In this document: one piece after another, positions 29,875-45,600 of the stretch | How the letters are laid out: each line of letters begins with the position of its first letter | Position numbering within the stretch: the first letter of the stretch is position 1 | Assembly (NCBI RefSeq): GCF_032118995.1 | Contig: NC_092649.1 | Coordinates: 30,394,927-30,458,926, forward strand | DNA: 64,000 bases | Reading direction: 5' to 3' | Source of the DNA: Asterias amurensis | Lineage: Eukaryota; Echinodermata; Asteroidea; Forcipulatida; Asteriidae | The notes under the pieces: generated by a model | What the model was told of the DNA's origin: nothing | Database searches by the model: none | What the model saw: only the letters and a program-made list of their open reading frames with translations | Position numbers and translations under genes: made by a program

Positions 29875-30787
29875 TATGAAAAAAAAAAAAAACAGAGAAC
29901 AGTTGACAAAATATCCTACATAAAGAGTATCCTACATACGCTGATGAAATGTAGAAAAGCTCAGAAAAGTTAACTTGGTCAAACTCTTAAGTCAGCATAG
30001 AGGTTAGCCGTATATTGACCGTAAATATACAGTGAAAAATGCTCAACAACTAGTCAACTATAGCACAGAAATTACAGATAAAGGAGATACAGTTTTGTCA
30101 TGCATGACATTTCTAGCCTTTCCAGCCAATCAGGTGGCTTGTATGTTACAAGTGTTATTAACACAATCATAGCTTTGTCAATTTCCATAAAGCCAGTGGC
30201 ATTCAAATGTCAACAATACCCAAATACTTAGTTGAGTTTAAACATGTTGGCATAAGTTGGCGGCCTTTTTGGGTTTACACTTACCACATGAACCATAGTG
30301 CCATTAATATTAGTGTATGTACATGACCTAATTCTACTATGTTAAAATGCGACTTCTAAGGAATGGCAGATACTTGTCAATGACAGATGAGTTAAAACCC
30401 CCTAAAACAAGGCACCGTCTGTCTCAATACCTCAACACACAGCTGGGTCAAAAACCCAAACTGCAAAGACTAGTTCATACTTTACATGTGTCTGCAGAGA
30501 AAAAAGTTGTTTAAAAAGCCAACCACTCACCCAAATTCACATTAGATTCAGTTTTAGGAATCTTTTGTATAAATGGGTACATGTCAACATCAAACAGCCG
30601 TTTCTCTTTTTTAAACATGTGATTTATGAACCGTCTTTAAAACTGGAAACTTTTTGAAAGGCTCCAAGTCGCTTTTTGGCCAGGCAACATAGTTTCATAC
30701 AGCATTATGAGGCTTACAATTTTACAAATGAGCAAAATTTGATAGCTTATTCTACCTTTTATTACCTATGCCAATCATCAAATCAAT

Positions 30788-30860
30788 ATGCAAATTCACA
30801 TTTGCTGCAAATTCACATTTGCTGCAAATTCACATTTACTGCAAATTCACATTTGCATCA
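30788..30860. repeat. 18-bp tandem repeat, ~4 copies
   Basis: Unit CAAATTCACATTTGCTG repeated with small changes; each unit is a partial palindrome (GCAAATTCACATTTGC). Lies in the predicted 3' UTR of the canonical Rho gene. Confidence 0.85.
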
Positions 30861-31786
30861 GCTGTAATAACAAACAAACTTAAGCCTTCCAGTTTAAAAT
30901 TAATCCAAGTATTTAAGTCATTGCATTTTACCATTTTTTTGTTTTCATTTTGTAACAGGTTTACTATGTCCTACCGAGCTTTAATTGCTACCTATTATTT
31001 CTTCCCACTTTTACCTGTACCACAAGTGAGGCTAGTTTCTTTGTTAATTTTCTCCACACTTTTAAATATTCACAAATATTGATACAAAAAATATGCTGCA
31101 AGTGGACAAAGTGAGGCGAATGCCATCTTGCTGTTTAACAACAACAATGGTAAGGAAAGCCTGCTCACCACTTTCTAAAGTTAACAGGCAATATCTGTTC
31201 ATATAAGTTACATGTTGTTCCTGTTGTTAAATTCAGGATGACCAGCCCAACAAGCAATACGTAATCTGATCATTAAGAACAGATACATTGCAGCTTATGA
31301 GGGTAGTGCTGTGGACTTGGCCACTTTGAACCCAAACCTTTGGTTCTATAGTTTAAAGTGGTGTTTTGTTCGCACCTGTAGTACATGTTAGGATCAAAAA
31401 GTACAAGTGGGTTTGAGTACAAAGACAATGAGCGCTGGCAACTCATACCAAATAACAAAGCTCCAATTATTGTTTAAATCTGTATCAGCACCCTGGAGTA
31501 CCCATGGTATTACAATAAAGCTGTGCTTGTTAGCATCCCTATAAGGTTACACAAAACAAGGTACAAAAAAAGGCCAAAAGCCGTGTTCAGCTGATGCTAC
31601 TCTCTGCGTTCTTCATACACTACAAAAAACAAATTAGCCAACTTTGAATAGATTAAATGGCTCGTCAATATCTCAGACATCACCAAGCATTACTCAAATT
31701 GCAATCAGCTGAACTCAGCTTTCAATAAAGAAATATTGTATAATGAAACCCTTATCCCTGGGTAGGGACTGCGTAACATCCTTGCT

Positions 31787-35274
<3,488 letters not shown>

Positions 35275-36456
35275 TTATAAACATGTAGATACAAATATGT
35301 TTATTTTTTTAGATTTTGAATTTTTTTCTTCTTCAAATGTTCAATACACCATGTCAATATTGTCAATAATGGCCATGGCGTAGCAAGGTTACAACTGGTG
35401 TAAATGGTTGTTTCATGTATGCAGAGGTTTGCTTCCCATTATGCCAAAAACTGAAGGTGCACTCACTACAGTTGTATACAAATATAACTTTGCTAGTGCG
35501 TACACGATCGAAAGCACTCAGAGAGCATGTGGGATTTCTAATCGACGGAGTCGCAGGAGTCCAACTTGAGCCTCGGCCAAGAATGGGAGGAACTCTAGCT
35601 AGAGGAACTCCAGCTCATTGAATGGGGGGGGGGGGGAGGGGGCTAGGGGTCAATGACATACATCAAACCACCATTAACATTCAACTAAACTAAACTAAGA
35701 AGTTAGTTTACTTTGTGAGCACACCAGGGTAAAAACTTTATGCATCCATTCCGAACTCAAAAATATGGTTAACATAAATAAATCAAATGGTGGTGCACCA
35801 ATTGATTTGAATTCCTTTAATTTCACTCCATCATGACATGTCATTGTCGATGTCAAGTAATTCATTTGTCATGCGAACATGTTTACCAAATTTTATAAGG
35901 AATATCTCATTTGTTGAGTAAATAAGATTAGTATGTCATAAAAAATGCAAAAGTGGTAAAGACTAGCATTGTAGCAAACAACGGAAACTTTTCCTGGATT
36001 TAATGTAGCAATTAATAAATTATTTATTTAGTTAGGCCCCCTTTTTAATTTTATTTTAAAATAAACTTGTGTTTGTAACTTCGTGCACATTTATGTTTCT
36101 CACAGGACAGTGTTACTGAATACTAACTTAGTGTACAGTACAATTTACAGTTTTATTTCTGATTTAACTACAAAAACAATATTATAACGGAGAATTACAG
36201 GAGAAACTCATAAACACCAAGCAGAAACGGCCAACCACAATGGATGTGTACGTAAACCTATTCCAATCTTCGTAAACGACAGTAACATAACATCAACTGA
36301 CAAACAAGATTGACAAAACCAAACGATAATGAATTGGAAAAACGCTAGTTTTCCACCTTTCATGATAACATTTTAGAAAATTTATCATCCTACCAAATAC
36401 TGAACGTTGTCTGTTGATTAGAAAATACTTTTGGTGTAACGTAAATCACTACTTAC

Positions 36457-36550
36457 CCTTAAAAATTACCTAAATTTACCAGGAAGCGTTAGATTCAGTC
36501 GCTTGTTATCAGACAAAATTCACAGTCCCACAGCAAAAAAAAGATGGCCA
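36457..36550 (-). other. Alternative 5' non-coding exon candidate, canonical Rho gene
   Basis: Minus-strand donor TAAGG/GTAAGTAG (GT at 36456-36455) is strong. No TATA box upstream; a GATGGCC-containing stretch (36543-36551, a YY1-like core) and CATTGCTCAATTG are near. It could be the TATA-less promoter of a second transcript. Weakly supported. Confidence 0.35.
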
Positions 36551-37249
36551 CACCTCAATAGCTCCTATAGGGGCTACCACAATTGAGCAATGCTCAGTAC
36601 CCAGAGTGACATCACAGATGCATCTTGGGTAAAACTGTGAGACTTTTTCTTGTCTTGTTACTGGCCACTACTAAATGACGTCATCCGTAAAAGGTAAACG
36701 CACACTATTGTATGCTGATGGTCCGATTTTTGACATCAATTTGTTTTGTTTTTTAATTTTGTCAGCTACTGTTGTTTCTTAACACATAGGCCTACATAAA
36801 CCCCCGCATAAAATAAAACGCCCCGTCTTATGCACAACATGCATGCATGTATGACATTAATTACCACCCCCCCCCCCCCCCCCGCCTTATATGTAAAGCT
36901 TAGGACCTAAGCGCCGACCTGTTATAAATTTTCTGAATATATACTCAAATCAATGTTAAAATAAAAGTTTTATTGAATTTTAGTTTGAAATCTAACTAGT
37001 ATGAATGTGATGAGTAGTACAATTTGCATATTTCAATTTTCACAATATAATATAGCATTTTCCAATGGTACTGATGAAAGATTGGGTTTTTTCCGGGTAG
37101 GCTTAATTGAAAAGGACTGCTTTTGTGACGACACATGCAAAAAGTAGCCGCCCTTTATTGTGACTCTTATCAATAACAAGTGGACAGTGTAAACAACAAA
37201 GTAACCTCAAAGTATTTTCTTTAGCTCAATAGAAACAATGATGACTCAC

Positions 37250-37390
37250 TTGGTTGCTTCACCTGACGACAGTACACCACCAGGGGATTGATGTGGACGC
37301 CGGACCTCTGTGTAGAGCGCTCCTCAACTGCCTGATTAATCTTCCACACACACAGAGGGCGTTCGCGATCTCTCTCTGTGAAACTGAAAC
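37250..37390 (-). other. 5' non-coding exon candidate, canonical Rho gene
   Basis: Lies just downstream of the TATA box at 37416-37422. Possible donors: CCAA/GTGAGT ending the exon at 37250, or CAG/GTGAAG ending it at 37263. It would splice to the acceptor at 35252. CpG-richer than its surroundings. Confidence 0.5.
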
Positions 37391-37415
37391 TACGTCCGGC
37401 CACCGGCGCGCTGAC

Positions 37416-37449
37416 TTTTATAGGGGTGTGTGCGCTGATCTATAAATAG
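37416..37449 (-). promoter_or_regulatory. Core promoter: TATA box plus MEF2-type site
   Basis: Minus strand TATAAAA at 37422-37416 and CTATTTATAG at 37449-37440, again 17 bp apart, like the other Rho promoter. CTATTTATAG fits YTAWWWWTAR and could also be read as a CArG-like site. Confidence 0.6.
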
Positions 37450-39405
37450 ACACCGTAGGTGTAACGACCTGATCGGCTGCAAAGACTTTTTTACACAAAA
37501 ATAATTTAGGGAGCTTTTTCTGTGGCATGACATAGGTGTCTAACGAATGGTGACATATATATATAGAACTATGCCCCCCCCCCCCCCCCACGATCTCCCT
37601 CGGTGGGTACAGGGACCGTATTGCCCCTTTAAAGTAAAACAACACAAAATGCCGACAAAGTGAATTGCATTTGTGAATTATCAGGAATTGGAATAACTAC
37701 AAGAGTATACTAATCAACATTTTTGGGAAGTGATCTTTGGATCCATACAGGTTTGACATTGAATTCTCAGTGCTCATCACACACCTGCAACTTGTATGCC
37801 TGTGAGTTTATTGTAGTATTCGACATTATACAGATACAAACAATTATCGGTTATTCACAAAAAACATGCTTCTCATTTGGTGTGTCTCATCAGCATGCAG
37901 ACCTGTGGAAAATTAAGCTCAAATTATGTATTGGTTGTCGAAGTTGCGAGAGAATAATGGAAGAAAAAACATTTGTATCTAATTCTGAGGTCTCAAAATC
38001 AAAGTCAAATATTTTGGTGACTTCTTTCTAAAAAACTACGCCTTACTTCAGAGGGTCAATGGGGCCGTTATTTCTAATTCTCACAACGTTTTATCAACAG
38101 CTCTCTCTATATCGTTGATTGAAAAGTAAGTTTTTATGATAACAATTATTTTGAGTGATTACCGACAGTGTCCAAGCCTTTAAGAGACTTTGCTTTAACA
38201 ATCGACATGGAACCATATAATTACATTCTCTTTGCCTACATTGGCCATGGTGGAAGAAAAAGACGGAGGGATAAGATCCATTTGAGAAAATTACACTCCA
38301 TATTGTCATGTGATGTGCTTGCAAAGGAAGGCAGGCAGTGATTTGATATGCGGCACGTTTGTATCAGGTAAACAAACAAAAACATTCGTGTCTCGTGGCT
38401 TTTTGAAAAATAAAACATAAACGTTCCAAAGACAAATTTATCTCAAAGAGCAAAGTTAATGTTTTTGTTCAGGATGGTTCGTACACTCAAAATAATGAAA
38501 CAATTTAATTGTTATTTAAAGTCTGTATTGTAAGTTTGCTACACCGTAAGTGATTCATTATTACCATAGCTCCATGTTATTACAGATTCAACTCCCCCCA
38601 CAGGGGTAGGGCCGTTTATCTTTCTCTAATTATATCGTTTTTCGATAATAACGTGGTAGTTTATAGATTGATGGGACCTTTAGAAATCGACCAAACCATT
38701 TCAAAAAAATTAAAGCACCAACATCTCCCTGGAGAGAACCCTAAGTAGCCAGTAAACTAACTTGCACCATTGTACAGAGCAATGACAGCTCCGAGTGGAA
38801 CCATGGCTAATTACCATAAAATTCCAAATCGTGTATCAGGTAACAAATCATTTAAAACTGAGTTTCACAAGGGTACATTCATTGCTGTCTCGAAGATCGT
38901 GCTGTCCATCTCAAATGAGCAAAACAAAACTAATACAAATGTTGCACCATGATTTTGTTTTTACCAACATACAATTATTATAGTATGGTTAGCCGTGTCG
39001 TGTCGTGACATACTGTTGCAAAACAAACTATAGAGGGCAGTGTAACGTTTATATGGTTGATATAAATAGAATGATGTAATGTTTTATTTACAGCATCGAC
39101 TGATCGATTGATCGTTATATAGGGGTAAATATCGTTGCAAGTAAAATATGTACACACTTCTTTTTATAAAGATGTGCCTTTAATACTTTAAAAAGAATTG
39201 TAATCACAGAGAAAAGTTATTAAATGAATGATATAAATATAACGATTCTGTTCTGAGAATATTTGAAGATAGTTTCATAGGTTATTTAGTTTACCAAAAT
39301 AATATATGTTACCCCTTGAAAAAATTAACTATGCCGGTCAAGGGTCATATTACCGTAACAAAAAACTCGCATTGCACAACGTCAGTGAAATCTTGATCGT
39401 GTGTT
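37450..39405. other. Divergent intergenic region
   Basis: Between the canonical Rho promoter (minus) and the 103-aa gene (plus). Contains a C16 run at about 37574-37589, a partial AGGCAGTGGACAC-type MITE at 37850-38183 whose left end is missing, and otherwise no pattern I can name. Confidence 0.6.
37850..38183. mobile_element. Partial MITE, AGGCAGTGGACAC family
   Basis: Interior GGTGTGTCTCATCAGCATGC, GAAGTTGCGAGAGAATAATG and TGAGGTCTCAAAATCAAAGT; right end GACAGTGTCCAAGCCT-TTAA (TTAA 38180-38183). Left terminus not found. Confidence 0.7.
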
Positions 39406-39409
39406 TTAG

Positions 39410-39416
39410 TATAAAA
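39410..39416 (+). promoter_or_regulatory. TATA box of the 103-aa gene
   Basis: TATAAAA, 55 bp before the start codon at 39471, so the leader would be only about 25-30 nt. Start site inferred near 39440. Confidence 0.5.
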
Positions 39417-39470
39417 GCAACATAATTTGTCAAAGAATTCCTTATCCTACAGTACCAGAAGAGGGATTTT

Positions 39471-41472
39471 ATGCCCGGAAGGCTTCATCTTGGAAAGAGT
39501 CACATTGTTCAGCAAGTGCAGGTAGATATTGCTTGAAAATAAGACGTAAAACAGTCAAATGAGGCGCTATTTTATACCCATGATCATCATCATGATCATG
39601 TACTAAAGATCATGTAGTGTTCCGGTTCTTCTTCTTTTTTAGTTTATTAGAGTTGGATTATCTACAATATAATTTGGTTTAGAACTGTGTACTTAATACT
39701 AACAATTGCCAAAAAAACATTAAGATATTCAGTCTTTCCTTTTAAAAATAAAATGCTGCTTGCCATATAATTTATGATAACTATGGCTGGGGGATAACTT
39801 GACATTCCTGAGTTTTATGTTTGGAAATCTTCAAATGTTCATTACACTTACAGGGATACGATGACAAACCAAATGATTAAGTTGTGACAATTGTCAACCC
39901 CCCCCCCCAGGGCCCCCAGGTTGGAAGAAGAGTGTCCTTATCATAGTAAACCTGCATCACGGGGCACTAAAGACAAAATGATTTTGTAAGAAGGCTTTCA
40001 GATAAAAAATGACAGACTTTCAGTGTCATTACCAAAGTATGACCACACCTTTAAATTTGATAATCAACAACACTTGATATGACAAAACCTTGAATCTTTG
40101 AGAGTCTAGAACTTAACAATTTCTTGAGTGAATCTAAAATGAACAACTAACTCGGTGCATTTCAACAAACACTGAAGGCAAACACTGTAAGGTGGTGTTG
40201 GTTTAAGGTAAAAGTTTTAACAACCAGTGTTCAATTTCTGCCTGTTGATGTGCGCAGCATACATCATGATTAAACCACTACCAGGCATGTTTTAATAGAG
40301 GGGGATTTGTAAACAAGATGTAACCAAACAGTTATGAATATTCGTGTGACTTTTCTTTCTCTAATGAATATTCATTGTTTCCACAGACTAATTTTGTTTT
40401 GGAGCACCTAACATTCTTCCTTTGGGGGAAGACACGTCGACAACGGAAAGCCAAATGGTGGAACGCTATGTTCAGATTACAATTCATTACTGGATATCTT
40501 GAAGAGGTATGAGAGATTAAGTCACTTCTTAAAGATTAAACTAAACCCATCAGAATACTTTAAATAATAATTACATTTAAATGCGCCATGTTTTTTCATG
40601 ATGACACTCCTGGCGCAAAACACCAAGACTCTGCTTACACACAGGACAACCAAAACTTTGAAGGCTATGGTTTCTGAAATAGATACAAGTATGTTTTGAG
40701 ATGTGTCTTGATGTGTCTTGAATTGAAATCAAGTATCTGCTTTGTAGTCTTGATACTTCAGTCTTGTAAGGCCAAGGCAGTTTTTCCTTGGGCAAGGGCG
40801 CCTCTATGATGAAGAAAAATCACACATTTTTAGGGGCACCAAGGCAATAACTAGGGGCACGGAGTTTGCCTCTGTGAAACATCGGGCCTATTGTCTATCA
40901 CAAGAGACACTTCCATATCCCCAAAATACTCCACTCTATGACAATTCAACACACACATGTATGGACTTAGAACCATTCATAAGCATTTATGCCAATTTCA
41001 ATGGTAAGCAGATTTGTTATTGGGTTAAAGTAGTGTCCTACAAATTTAACAAGTGGTTAACATGTGATTAACATGCAAGGTATGTCCCTAACAAGTAGGT
41101 GGCTAAAATCACCCACCCCCATGAACAAGTAATGAATACACAGACAAAGATTTAACTTCCCAAATTAGTCAGATCATCATGATTTCAACCATCGAACATT
41201 ATCAAGATTATGTACACGTTTCAAGTTGATGTGGTCTTCCAACATTATCAAGTTAATTTACATGTATCAAGATTTGTTGGTCGCCATAAGAATCATGTTG
41301 TGATTCTTTTTGATTTTTTCTTTTCATGCAGACTTTAACAAATCTACAAACTGTAAAGAAGTCCGAGACGTTAGCCACTTTGGACAGACTTTGTAACATG
41401 ATGTATGCTGGGAAGAAATGCATCAAGCAACTAGCACACAGCATCAACACAGACTCAAATAAGACGCAGTGA
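39471..41472 (+). CDS. Three-exon gene for an unrecognised 103-aa basic protein
   Basis: Exons 39471-39521 (17 aa), 40387-40506 (40 aa), 41332-41472 (46 aa plus TGA). All junctions are phase 0, with good donors (CAG/GTAGAT, GAG/GTATGA) and acceptors (TTTCCACAG, TTTTCATGCAG). Protein starts MPGRLHLGKSHIVQQVQ, middle exon TNFVLEHLTFFLWGKTRRQR and WWNAMFRLQFITGYLEE, last exon with TLDRLCNMMYAGKKCIKQL. It is Lys/Arg-rich, with two Cys, no signal peptide and no clear membrane span; the middle and last exons look helical. It is the length of TCTA, the human neighbour of RHOA, but does not resemble it. A TATA box 55 bp upstream and consistent phases support a real gene; function unknown. The tail of the last exon is duplicated just downstream. 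Confidence 0.6.
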
Positions 41473-41657
41473 ATTTGAGATTAGACTCGGACAAGAAAGT
41501 CCCTACCAGTGAAGTCCCTACCAGTTATCCCCCTTATCGGGAGATAAGACTTGGACAACAAATGCTTAAGACAACTAGCACTTAGCATCAACACGGACTC
41601 AAACAAGACTCAGTGAATTAGAGATTAGACTCGGACAAGAAAGTCCCTACCAGTGAA
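41426..41657 (+). repeat. 144-bp direct duplication of the last exon's tail
   Basis: Segment from CAAGCAACTAGCACACAGCA through GACAAGAAAGTCCCTACC (41426-41515) recurs at about 41570-41652 with some differences (AGCATCAACACGGACTC). The second copy is past the stop codon and its frame is closed, so it is non-coding. Confidence 0.75.
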
Positions 41658-42089
41658 TCCAAACAAGACAGAGTAAATTAAATTTGACATATTGTGGGTC
41701 TTACACAGAGTATGGTTAACGGTCAAAGACCAAGACCAAATTTATTATGTCACCCGTGAATAGGGAAGATCTTCATTAGAAGTCTCCCATACACTTTACT
41801 CGGCAGATCCTCTGAAGTTGAATATAAAGCTATTTTAAAGCTAGATTACTGAGTGCTTACTGTAGCAGAAAAACATGCGTAAGCACAAGTATTTCATGAA
41901 ACAATTAGAGAGATTTGTTGAGATTCAAAAGCGCGTGCGTGCATTCACTCATCTGCTTACACTTTCAAAGCCCTCGGCAAGCTACCTTTGTTACATATAA
42001 GCAGTGAATATGAAACTGAAATTATGCCTGTGGCTGCTCCGTTAGCAGAATATGTCAGCTTACAGGTTTTATGAAATTCAGTTCTTATC

Positions 42090-42297
42090 AGGGACAAATT
42101 TCCTGAAGCTGCAAAAAGTAGCTAAGCACAACAGAATAATGCTCAGCATAATAAGAATACCAGTCAAAAGAACATGTCACATGAACCATCTTTGACTGCT
42201 AAGCAGAACATGTCACATAAACCATCTGTGACTGCTAAGCAGAAAATGTAAAGCAATATTCGTTGCTTAAGCAGCTCTGTGAGATATGACCTAGAAC
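42090..42297. mobile_element. MITE, GGGCCCAATTTCAT family
   Basis: Left CAGGGACAAATTTCCTGAAG then AAGTAGCTAAGCACAACAGA; right GTTGCTTAAGCAGCTCTGTG. Inner AACATGTCACATGAACCATC is duplicated. Confidence 0.65.
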
Positions 42298-42470
42298 ATT
42301 TAAGTAGACAAACCTAATGCACAGCACTGTGAGATTGGGCCTAGAACAGTTAAGTAGACAAACCTAATGCACAGCACTGTGAGATTGGGCCTAGAACAGT
42401 TAAGTAGACAAACCTAATGCACAGCACTGTGAGATTGGGCCTAGAACAGTTAAGTAGACAAACCTAATGT
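42270..42470. repeat. 50-bp tandem repeat, ~3.8 copies
   Basis: Unit CCTAGAACAGTTAAGTAGAC then AAACCTAATGCACAGCACTG then TGAGATTGGG, starting at 42290, 42340, 42390 and 42440. The CAGCACTGTGAGATTGGGC part equals the right end of the preceding MITE, so the array grew out of that terminus. Confidence 0.9.
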
Positions 42471-42619
42471 ACCAACCCTTTTATACTACATGATCATCAA
42501 AACTTTCAAGGAAGTCAACGTTATGATAATTGGTGTATATTAGTAACTTAAATATGATGTTACAAATATATTTATGAATATAAATATTGTTTTATCAGGG
42601 ACAAATTTCATGAAGCTGC

Positions 42620-45600
42620 TTATCACAACTTTGGGGCCATGGTAGAAGCGTCCTTGTCGCGGTCCTGGATAACGCTAATTCTACCACCACCACACACAAC
42701 AAGATCTTCCAGTATCATCAGCAATTGTCATGTCTAGACAAGAACAGAGGAGGTCCTTCCTAGGGCCTGCCCTGACAGTCATCTCTGTTAACATCGAAGG
42801 CTTCTCAGAGGCCAAGCAACAAATCTTAGCCGAACTTTGCAGCAATCTCCAATGTGACATCCTCTGCTTGCAGGAGACTCATAGAGGACGCGACAACAAC
42901 CGCCCATCCATACCTGGTATGGTACTCGTCAATGAAAGACCTCATCGCCAGTATGGTAGTGCCATCTTTGTCAAAGCAAGTTCCGTGACAGAAAGCACGT
43001 CCGTTTCAGAAGATGACAATATCGAAGTCCTGACTGTAGAATTGAGCAGTGTAGTTGTAACATCTGTATACAAACCACCAGCAGCTGACTTCAAGTTCCC
43101 ACATTCTGTTCCACACATTCATGGTAAACCACAGATCATCATTGGTGATTTTAACAGCCATAGCACTCAATGGGGGTACAAAGAAACCAACAAGGCTGGA
43201 AAAGCAGTAGAGAAATGGATGGATTCCAACCAACTTAACCTCATCCATGATTCCAAGCTACCATATTCATTCTGCAGTGCCCACTGGAAAAGTGTCAGCA
43301 ACCCAGATTTGGCCATGGTCACCAACAACATCGCAGACCTGTGTGAGAAGACTGTGATGGATACTATCCCTTCAACCCAACACCGACCTATTGGCATCCA
43401 AGTCAATGCAGTTGTCAGACCAACCACTGTTCCTTTTAAGAGGCGTTTCAACTACAGGAAAGCAGACTGGCAAGGTTTCTCCCAGAAGCTGGATCAGAAC
43501 ATCAAGCATATTTCCCCTGTATCATGCAACTACGACCGCTTCGCAGAACTTGTGAAGAAAACTGCAAGAAGACACATCCCTCGGGGATGCAGGGTGCAAT
43601 ATGTACCTGGTCTATCCAAGGAAAGCTCAGAACTGTACGAAGATTATGTTACCATGTTTAATGAAGACCCGTTCGCTGAAAAAACAACTCAAACAGGCGA
43701 GAAAGTAATGGAAAGCATATCCGAAGAGCGTCGTAAGTCCTGGCAAGCCTTGATTGAATCAATTGATATGTCCAAAAATAGCAAAAAAGCTAGGTCAACC
43801 ATCCGAAAGTTCTGTGGAGATTCCAAAGCACCACTACAACAACCCAAAGTGACTGCAAATCAAGTCGCTAACCAGCTACTCTTGAATGGGAAAAGTGAAA
43901 AGGTGAGGAACAAGATCAAACTGGACCGTAAAAAGTACGACGACGACCAGGGATTCACTCGACCCATGACCATGAAAGAGTTGGAAGCGGGTATCTCCTC
44001 GTTGAAACCAGGAAAAGCTATTGGCCTTGATAACATCTCAACAGAGCAAATTAAGAACTTTGGCCCTGCTGCTAAGAAATGGCTACTTCAGCTGTACAAC
44101 CATTGCCTGTCCACCAACAAGATGCCAAAGATCTGGAAGAAAGCACATGTTCTAGCACTCCTGAAACCTGGGACAGATCCAGCCATCCCCAAGAGCTACA
44201 GACCAATATCACTCCTGAGTCACTTGTATAAGCTCTTCGAGCGCCTCATACTCAACCGAGTTGGACCTGTTGTTGATAAACTCCTTATACCAGAGCAAGC
44301 CGGCTTCCGTCCTGGCAAATCAACTACGAGCCAAATACTCAACCTCACTCAGTACATTGAAGATGGTTTCGAGGAAAGAAAAGTATCCGGTGTCGTGTTT
44401 GTTAACCTCTCAGATGCCTACGACACAGTTAACCACAGATGTCTCCTTCACAAGATCTTGGAACTCACTAAGGACACCCGTCTTACAGAACTGGTTGAAA
44501 GCATGCTAGAGAACAGGCACTTCTACGTTGAGCTTGGTGGTAAGAAGAGCAGGTGGAGAAATCTCAAGAATGGGTTACCACAGGGCAGTGTACTTGCACC
44601 TCTACTTTTCAACATTTACACCAATGATCAACCAAGAAGTGAAGGTACACGCAGCTTCATTTATGCAGATGACCTTGGTGTAGCTGCTCAAGACAGGGAC
44701 TTCAGTACTGTTGAAAAAAGACTCTCGCTTGCTCTCAACGCATTGTCACCTTACTATAAAGAGAACCACCTCCGTGCAAATCCATCAAAAACAAAGGTGT
44801 GTGCCTTTCATCTGCGTAATCGAGAAGCCAAACGCAAACTGAAGGTCTCCTGGTTTGGGGCTCCTCTTAAAAACTGTGACCATCCAGTATATCTAGGTGT
44901 GACCCTAGACCGCAGCCTCACCTTCAAGACTCATGTTGAGAATACTGAAGCCAAAGTCTGTGCAAGAAACAACATTGTCAGCAAACTCACTCGAACAAGA
45001 TGGGGTGCCAGCCCAGACACTCTCCGATCAACAGCCTTAGCCCTTTGTTATTCATCTGCAGAGTATGCTTGCCCAGTCTGGGAAAGATCTACCCACGCTA
45101 AGAAGATTGATCCAGCCATCGATGCTATATGTCGTCTTATCACTGGGTGCCTCATACCAACACCAACTGACAGCCTGTACATACTTTCTGGTATAGCGCC
45201 ACCTGATGTTCGACGCAGTGCGGCTAGCAGCAGAGAGCGCTATCGCCAGACTACAGATGAGCGAAACCCTCTTTTCAGCCATGAACCTACTGAAAGCCGA
45301 CTCAAGTCCAGGAAAAGCTTCCTCCAAAAAGTCAATCCAAGTGCAGACCCTGGGGCTCTCCGAACTGCCATGTGGAATGCGAGACTTGCTAAACTTCCAC
45401 CTAGAACATCCATGGACATGAGTGCTTCAGAAGAGCTCCCCCCTGGTGCTGAATCAAGTTGGGCTGAATGGAGGTGCCTCAACAGACTTAGAACATCAAC
45501 TGGCCGGTGCAAGGTGTCTCTCAAAAAGTGGGGATATCTAGACTCTGAAGACGTGACCTGCATATGTAAGACAGAGCCACAAACTATGGACCACCTCCTG

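Noticed and set aside
39471-41472. Assignment of the 103-aa gene to TCTA
   Set aside because: TCTA has the same length and lies beside RHOA in human, but it is a membrane protein with a different sequence; no shared motif seen.
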